Assembly: GCF_050624435.1 (NCBI RefSeq)
Contig: NC_134537.1
Coordinates: 127,138,086 to 127,202,085, forward strand
Source: Tenrec ecaudatus
Lineage: Eukaryota; Chordata; Mammalia; Afrosoricida; Tenrecidae
DNA length: 64,000 nt
Direction of reading: 5' to 3'
Shown: positions 57,475 to 64,000 of the stretch, in pieces
Layout of the letters: each line of letters opens with the position of its first letter
Numbering within the stretch: the first letter of the stretch is position 1
Notes under the pieces: generated by a model
Database searches by the model: none
Told to the model about the DNA's origin: nothing
What the model saw: only the letters and a program-made list of their open reading frames with translations
Made by a program: the position numbers and the translations under genes

Positions 57475-58242
57475 CCATAGTGAATGAAGGGGGAAGTGCA
57501 GAGTGGAGGCCCGAGGACCAAGTGTCGACCACTGGAGATCCCCTCATAGAGGGGTTTAGGAGAGGAGATGGGTCAGTCAGGGTGTGATGTAGTACCAATG
57601 AAGAACACAGCTTTCCCCCAGATCCTGGATGCTTCCTCCCCCCAACTACCATGATCTGAATTCTACCTTGCAGGACTGGATAGGGCAGAGGTTGTACATT
57701 GGTGCATATGGGAGCTGGAGGCACAGGGAATCCAGGGTGGACGATACCTTCAGGACCAGGGGTGTGAGGGGCGATGTTGGGAGAGTGGAGGGTGAGTGGG
57801 ATGGAAAGGGGGAACTGATTACAAGGATCCACATATGACCTCCTCCCTGGGAGATGGACGGCAGAGAAGGGGGGGAAGGGAGACTCCGGATAGGGCAAGA
57901 TATGACAAAATAACAATCTATAAATTATCAAGGCCTCATGAGGGGGAGCGCGGAGGGAGGGGGAAAAAAAAGAGGACCTGATGCAGAGGGCTTAAGTGGA
58001 GAGCAAATGCTTTGAGAGTGATTAGGGCAAAGAATGTACAGATGTGCTTTATACAATTGATGTATGTATATGTGTGGATTGTGATAAGAGTTGTATGAGC
58101 CCCTAATAAAATGTAAAAAAAGAAAGGAAAAAAATGATTAGGGCAAAGAATGTACAGATGTGCTTTATACAATTGATATATGTATATGTATGGATTGTGA
58201 TAAGCGTTGTATGAGCCCCTAATAAAATATTTTTTAAAAAAA
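57100..58242 (+). mobile_element. 5'-truncated L1 with perfect TSD and internal duplications
   Basis: Flanked by the perfect 16-bp repeat agaaagagttcaaatt at 57084-57099 and 58243-58258. Inside, a 3' UTR block ('aacaaagcccacatgg', 'accagcctgtgtgatc', 57110-57200) is followed by an earlier UTR part ('acgattgccgaagac', 57227) that again reaches the same block ('aataaagcccacatgg', 57358). At the other end, 'gggcaaagaatgtaca' occurs at 58025 and 58141, so the last 100-115 bp are present twice with an A-rich junction between. It also holds the (TG)n. The 193-codon minus frame at 57350-57931 is antisense UTR. Confidence 0.93.
57433..57470. repeat. Dinucleotide microsatellite (TG)n
   Basis: About 18 TG units, in the L1 3' UTR, replacing the family's 'aacaaaaaatcatatc' stretch seen elsewhere. 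It encodes a spurious Val-Cys run. Confidence 0.95.
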
Positions 58243-58259
58243 AGAAAGAGTTCAAATTT

Positions 58260-59985
58260 GGTGACAAAGTTCATTCATTTAAAGAAGAACCTGGTGGGTG
58301 GGGGCTGCAGTTGGCATTAGTGGTTGGAGTTGTAATATCTCTTTCATCTTGAGATAGTCACAAAAGAGGTTGAACTTGTTAACACAGCAATCATCTTAAA
58401 AGTACGAAACTATGATAACTTTAAAGGAAATAGTCTTTTGAATCGCCCTAGTCAGCGTGCTATGCAGATGAATAGAAAGTAAAGGCTTACTCTTTATTAC
58501 AGTCACATACTTGCCCTCAAACATTTTTCTTTTGAATGGGCAGGTATGCGTTTTCTTTTTTTTTTAATAAAAGCAATATTTCAAACAGTTTGTTGTCTTG
58601 TGATTAGAGATCTGTTGTAATGTCGTTACAAAAGAGAACCTTCAAAATAATATGTTACAGGGCAATGTGTGAGATTACAAATCACACCAATTTAAAAGGC
58701 CCCAATTCTGTACAATCAGTCCACCCCTTGCCAAATTCTTTCAGGGAGATGCAATTTTTTTCCTTCAGGAAGATTTATGTTTGAGTTATTTGTTAGTTAG
58801 TGATGCTTTGTGAAGCAAAAGGTAAAACATTTCTCAAAACTGGGCTTTTAATGTTTTGTTATATCATAGGACATAAATGCAAAATTAACGTACTGTCTTC
58901 CTAAAAATATACTGTATAAAAATACTAGTTATAAAGCAATTATGAAGCCAAATTTATCATGTTTTTACTGATATAATTTCCCAAAGATAAGTGATTCTTC
59001 AGCTTCTTGATTAAAGCATTCAAGTAGATATATTTGGACATAAGAAATATACCTAACCTATAGTTCTTATTTTAAAAAAATTATTTGAAAAATATTTTAG
59101 AATTATTTTATAATATTCTAGATTTAAATTACAGTGTGATAATTTATGCATGGTATATGCTGTGACACCTGGCCCTCGGCCTCTTGTCTAACAATACACT
59201 AGACAAGAATTATTACTCCATAATTCACACCCTGTCATGTCTTATTGCTTAATTAAAGCACAACCTTCCTCTACATGACAAGCAATTGGACTGTTAACAT
59301 TATAGATGATTATCCAGCCTAACATATTTTATTTTTACAATGTACTTTCTTTTATGTACACAGGATGCTTATTTCAGGTACACGTACCTCTGAAAACATG
59401 AAAAATCTGTTTCTCACTTACCTTCTGGCTGTTGCACAAATTGCCATGAGTGAAAAGCCGGGTAACAGATGATTGGAGTTAGTCATCTATGTTGATTCAA
59501 CCTAATGTCTACAAAGTCAGTTAGTATTTAAGCCAGGGGAACCTGAATATCCACTATCTCTATCCTCTCTTATTCTAGTACTGGTCAATTAAACATCCAG
59601 GGCTATACATATGTATAAAAATACATGTAAACAAATGTGTAAATGCACAGGACCTGCATAAGAAAATCCTAAACATTCCAACCGAGAATATGAAAGAGAA
59701 CAAGGAAGGATAAAACCTACCATGAAGTTGGATAATAATAGCCTTCAGTGCAAGTATATTGATTTTGCTTGAATTATATAAAAGCTCATCAATTCAATTC
59801 AAAAATCAAAAGAGTTTGTACTTTGAACAAGTCTGCAGAAAGGAGAGGGTGAATCGTTTTGGAGAGGCATGGTAAGAATGACAGTAAGGGGCATCAGGGG
59901 CTACAAAGCTTTCCTTATGGCAAGTATGTTACACAGCAAACAAGGCCATCTGATATCCGGGAACAAACCGTAAGAGAGACCAGTG
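58260..59985. other. No gene or repeat recognised; possible conserved sequence at 59150-59300
   Basis: AT-rich. 59150-59300 has complex sequence with 'cttattgcttaattaaag', homeodomain-like. Only alignment could show conservation. Confidence 0.4.
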
Positions 59986-59989
59986 TGAG

Positions 59990-60960
59990 TTTTTAAATAA
60001 ACATGAGTGAGGATAAACAGTACCTGAAACAAATGGAACATGAACAACTAATTAATTATGTGAAGAAAAGTGAAACTTGACTCTTACTTAATTCTATACA
60101 CCAAAAGTATTTTCCAATAGGTTAAAACCTGAATGTGAAACATGAACTCAGTAAGTTCTTGAAGGTGAATTTCTTTATAAAATGGAAAAGACTTTTCTCT
60201 GTAGAATCTCAAACCTAGGAGTCATAAATGAAAGATTGAAAACAAGTGGCCGATTGATTGTATCCATGTTGATATCTTTATTGGGATAAAGAAGTATAGT
60301 TTTAGAAGAGGCCATCCTGAAAGAAACTGGGTTAAAAAGTTCACATTATCTCTCTGTACTATTTCTCAAAGCTGTAAGTGAATGTACAATCATCTCAAAA
60401 TACAAAGCTCACATTTTTAAAATTTAAGGAGAAGCAATTTTAAAAAGATAAGAATGTTAATGCACAATAAACAGATGCAAATATTAATCCTTAATCAAAA
60501 TGCAAATCAAAAGAAATTCTTACCTCCTGTCAACTTGGTAAGAATTTTAAATGTTGATAACTAATCTTGGTAAGGATGATGGTGGGAGAAAAATAGCTCT
60601 TTTATTCACTGTTGGTGGAAATGTAAATTTGTCTAATCTCTAGAAGACAATTAGACTGTATATATAAACAAATTTTAAATGCAAATGTACTTTGATCTGA
60701 CAGTCCCACTGATAGTGAGTTACTTAATGAATATATCAGCAAAATTTTCTCAAAATATATACATATCTAGAGATCTAGTATAGCACTGTTGGCGATCATG
60801 AAAAATTGTAAATAACCAAAGAATAGATTAGTGAAAAAGTACTGACTATATGAATTTTTATGCCTTTACTAGCAAGCAGCTGTTTCAAAAATGAAACAAT
60901 TTTGTGTCAATAGACATTAAAATTAAAACATAAAAGAAAACAGTGTAAAGCAACGAGTAT
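59990..60960 (+). mobile_element. Ancient L1 (L1M-type) ORF2 C-terminal relic
   Basis: The order of blocks matches the end of L1 ORF2: 'gaagaaaagtgaaacttg' (60062-60079), 'gtcaacttggtaagaatttt', 'ctgttggtggaaatg' (60608-60622), 'gatctgacagtcccac' and 'tagcactgttggcgatc' with 'gtaaataaccaaagaa'. Much more diverged than the L1 at 48262-54850, so an older subfamily. No open frame. Confidence 0.82.
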
Positions 60961-61245
60961 AAATATTTCTCTTGAATCAATTAATTTAAAAATAACTGAA
61001 TAAAATGATGGAGGTCAAGGGAGTTTGGAAAGATTGGTGTCAAGGTCGGCTCAGTCAGCTTCATATACAACATATACCTGGAATGAAACCAAGTACCACG
61101 GCCCCTTCTACTGGGGCACAGTCACCGCCATGGCCACGTCGCTCCTAGATGCTTCTCAGAGTCTCATCGCTTGAGTCTCTGCTTCTGCCTGATCTCCTCG
61201 TTTGTGTATCTTAGTGTTTTCTCAAAAAAGCAACTGGAGATGTCC
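60961..61245. other. No feature recognised
   Basis: A somewhat GC-richer patch near 61090-61150 shows no exon or repeat match. Confidence 0.45.
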
Positions 61246-61249
61246 TTTT

Positions 61250-61600
61250 AAAACAGACATCGAATCATGTAATTCTTCTTTTCCAAAATGTCCTATTTAT
61301 AAAAAGTTGTTTAATAATTCCTTACCTCACATGGATTAAAAGCTAAAATTTATCAGTGACCTCCAGTTGTCTATCTCCCCAATTCTTCTTTTCGCCCCTT
61401 GCCTCATCCCTGCCTAGTCCACCTCTACCAGCCACCTTGTTGAATCTTTCCCCTACCAGGCAAGTTTTTTTCTCATTCTTTGAACATTCTGGTCTTTCTG
61501 CCTAGAACTCATTCCTTACATATTAGACAGAGATATTTTTGTCACTTTTTCCTGTTCTTCTCAAAGAACACTTTCACTAATATTTATTTTTTCAACCCGA
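61250..61600 (+). mobile_element. Probable L2 LINE 3' fragment
   Basis: 'catgtaattcttctttt' (compare the L2 'catgtcact' block), 'cttacctcacatgg', 'ttctttgaacattctgg' and 'tctgcctagaactcatt' are in L2 order. Diverged; the 94-codon frame at 61480 is partly this. Confidence 0.65.
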
Positions 61601-62969
61601 TACTAATAAAAACACAGATCCTTAAAAGGCAGAGAATAAAGAAAAGGCCAAAAGGGATGTTAACAGATACTTTAAGACATGCTTTTGAAAGCAGAGTAGC
61701 TAAAGTAAACAGAAGAAATGGTGAAATCAAAGAGCTGGGCAGAAGATTTCAAAGGGCAGCTTGAGAAGACAAAGACTTACCTTTGTAAATACCTGGAGTT
61801 AGAAAACCAAAAAAGAAGAACATGCCCAATATTTCTCAAGTTTAAAGAACTTAAGAAAAAAGAGAAGCCTGAAGTTTTGATACAGAAGAATTCTATGGGC
61901 ACGATATTGAGTGATTTAGGAAGCATCAAAATAATATGGAAGGAATTTACAGAGTTACTATACCACAAGTGACTGGTTGACATTCAACCATTTCAGGAAA
62001 TAGCCTATTATCAGAACCAATGGAATCGAGGAAGAAGTCCAAAGTTCATTGACGGCAGTAGCAACATACAAGCCTCTAAGGACTGACAGAATACCGAGGT
62101 ATTTCAGCAACACATATATATGTAGTACTGGAAATCCTCACTCAGATCTGCCAAGGGGTTTCCAAGGCAATGACCTGTCGAATTACTGGAAGAGATCCAT
62201 ATCTGTGCCTAGTTTAAGGTAAGGATCAAAATGGAGAAATCATCAAGCAATATCATATGCAAACAAAATTTGGCTGAGCTAATTAAGAAGTGGATGCAGC
62301 CGTATGCCAGCAGGACCTCCAGAAAGAGTATGTGCATTGAGGTTCATCATGGATGATGTCAAATGGGTTTTGAATGAAAATAAAGAATACCGGAAAGATA
62401 TTTAGCGGTGTTTTATTAACTGCACCAAAACATTAGCCTATGTGATCATAACAAACTCTGGGGGATCAAGAACAGATAAGAATGCAAAAAATGAGAATTC
62501 CAGAACACTTCATTCACTGTGCCTATACAGAGCCCGTACACAGGCCAAAAGGCAAATGTTTGAAAAAACAGAGAGATACTATATGGCTTATGAGCAGAAA
62601 GGTGTGCTTCCAGATTGTATCCTTCCATCATAGTTATGCAATCTGCACGCGGAGCAAATCACCCCCAAAGTGAGGCTGTCTGTAGACCACACCACAAGAC
62701 TGGAAGAATGTGCATCAACCACTTGCAGATGAGCCAACCTTGCTTGCTGAAAGCTAAGATGACTTGAAGCACTTACTGATGAAGATCAAAGACTTCAGAC
62801 ATCTGTATGGATTACAGATCAACATAAACAAATCAACATTCTTCATAACTGGCGGATATACAAGGTTGTAAACAATGGAGAAAAGACTGAAGTTGTCAGA
62901 GATTTCTTTTTTACTTGACTTTACACTCAACTCATGGAAGCCGCAGAAAATAAATCAAATGATGCATTT

Positions 62970-63635
62970 CTACTCTTAACCTTTCACATTTATAAAAGTT
63001 CACATTTACCACAACTTTGAAGTCTGTTTCAGGTCTCACATGAGCCAGGTCTCACATGAGCCAGGTCTCACAAGAGCCAAGGTTTGGCTAGGCCATTCTC
63101 CATGGGCTAGTCTCAATGACATACCAGTGACCTCATCAAAGACTGAGTCATACTAGAAATGGTGGCTTACCTGTCACAGGTCACTTTCTCCTACTCTTCT
63201 GTGGTGCCTTGGCTTGAGTAAATAAGGACATGGCAGAATGATGGGAGGTTGCAGGTGGGCGTGGGGTGTGTGTGTCAGACCAGGAATGTAAGGGAATGTG
63301 GGAGTGGGGAGAGAGATGGGGGTTTCTTAGGGCAGTGGGGCCTGGATGAACAGAGAATGAGTGTGGTCAAAATGTGGGAAGGGGAAGGCTTAGGAGAAAA
63401 TCTTACCACAACTCCTTAACCCTAATGGATGATGGAGAAGGTGTGGTGGGCAAAGGGAAGTACCCTGTATCATGCTCACTCCTAAAGGCATTGTGGATAC
63501 CCAAGGAATAGAGTCAAACAGAGGATGGGATCACTAATATAGAAGACTATGCACTGCATCGGCCCTTGCATAAGACTGATTTCAAACAAATATCTGGTCT
63601 TTGGAACATGCCATGTCAATAAGTGAGGAGTAGGC
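62970..63635. mobile_element. Unidentified insertion of about 660 bp in RTE
   Basis: RTE sequence stops after 'aatcaaatgatgcatt' (62957-62969) and resumes at 'gcagtgggaaaatctttgg' (63635), matching what should follow directly in RTE. The insert between is not L1, AfroSINE, RTE or mariner as known here. It holds a 16-bp minisatellite (63029-63076) and a G-rich GT tract (63240-63360). Termini and TSD are not clear. An LTR, another transposon or a duplicated host segment are possible. Confidence 0.7.
63029..63076. repeat. Minisatellite, 16-bp unit, three copies
   Basis: Three tandem copies of ccaggtctcacatgag, the third with one substitution and the first with a partial start. It sits inside the unidentified insertion. 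Confidence 0.92.
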
Positions 63636-64000
63636 AGTGGGAAAATCTTTGGCAATAGACTTCTTTAAAGCTTTCAAGTCAAAATAGCACTTTGAATAGT
63701 AAGGTATGTTGAACCCAAACAATGTTATTTTCAATCACCTCATATGCTTTTGGTAGACAATGAATGAGAATAACTGAAGAAGAATCAATGCATTTGAATT
63801 GTAGTGTTGGCAAAGAAAATGGAATATTTCCAAGATAAGCAGAAGAAAAATGTATCTGTTTTGGAAGAAGTACAGGTAGATCTCACCTTAGAAAACAGGA
63901 AGATATGACCATAACCTATCTTGATACTGCTATATTTGGACTCATGCAACTCCAAGTGTACAAAGGAGACCTGCATCATTGTGATTCCAAGGTCGTTCTC

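Larger units (their letters stand above)
61630..64000 (+). mobile_element. Longest RTE/BovB-type LINE in the window, split by an insertion
   Basis: Forward RTE copy running off the window's end. Parts: the linker ('caaagagctgggcag' and the frame 61718-61972, 'KEKPEVLIQKNSMGT'), RT ('ctggaagagatccat', 'gaggttcatcatggatg', 'ttgcttgctgaaagc'), post-palm ('cttactgatgaagatc', 'ttgtcagagatttc'), and after an insertion at 62970-63635 the C-terminal block ('gaagaatcaatgcatttg', 'tttggaagaagtacag'). It has multiple frameshifts. The 'AAC' and 'DDT' blocks are not in one frame. Confidence 0.9.

Noticed and set aside
57350..57931. 193-codon minus-strand frame rich in Thr-His repeats
   Set aside because: Antisense of L1 3' UTR plus the (TG)n array; no start context or domain.
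63029..63076. CRISPR-like direct repeats
   Set aside because: Units are directly tandem without spacers; a minisatellite in mammalian DNA.
1..64000. tRNA genes
   Set aside because: The tRNA-like segments seen are AfroSINE or MIR heads, lacking a complete cloverleaf.

Overview
This window is mammalian nuclear DNA from a gene desert or a large intron. I found no intact protein-coding gene, no convincing exon series, no tRNA or rRNA gene, no CRISPR array and no prokaryotic feature. Almost everything identifiable is a transposable element, separated by AT-rich apparently unique sequence. All family names come from recognising consensus-like sequence by eye, not from a database search.

The repeats point to Afrotheria. 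There are many tRNA-derived AfroSINE copies, many copies of an RTE/BovB-type LINE like the one in elephant and other afrotheres, and an L1 with an unusually long G/A-rich 3' untranslated region. A 339-bp element at 15460-15798 looks like SPIN, a hAT DNA transposon known for patchy horizontal transfer among tetrapods. From memory, tenrec is the afrothere reported to carry SPIN, so a tenrec such as Echinops telfairi is my best guess (inference).

Layout: 1-5650 is mostly unique sequence with a tetranucleotide repeat, an L2 end and a hAT MITE. 5650-11080 holds RTE copies, one split by an AfroSINE with an exact target-site duplication (TSD). 12457-16560 has two 5'-truncated L1 copies, the second carrying SPIN. 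17240-21900 has a CR1/L3 relic, an MLT1 LTR, an LTR-like repeat and a short inverted-repeat element. 22225-25520 has L2, MIR, an RTE split by a mariner, another RTE and a probable second mariner. 26600-27460 has MER20 and MER5A. 28175-30660 is a three-level nest of L1 in L1 in RTE. 30800-40800 has scattered AfroSINE and RTE pieces and a Charlie-like hAT. 40800-48000 is mostly unique. 48040-54850 is the largest element, a degenerate L1 with part of ORF1, broken ORF2 and a roughly 2.2-kb 3' UTR. 54850-64000 has an RTE piece, an L1 with a perfect 16-bp TSD and duplicated ends, an ancient L1, an L2 and a long RTE split by an unidentified insertion of about 660 bp.

The elements share no host function visible here. 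LINE machinery is the expected source of AfroSINE insertion, and mariner, SPIN and MER elements are cut-and-paste relics. Nesting gives relative ages: L2, MIR, CR1/L3, MLT1 and MER20 are old; RTE is intermediate, since it is the target of L1, AfroSINE and mariner; L1 and then SPIN are younger. I did not find a clearly new biological system. The best leads are the SPIN copy, the mariner in RTE, the unidentified insertion at 62970-63635 and the L1 with doubled ends.
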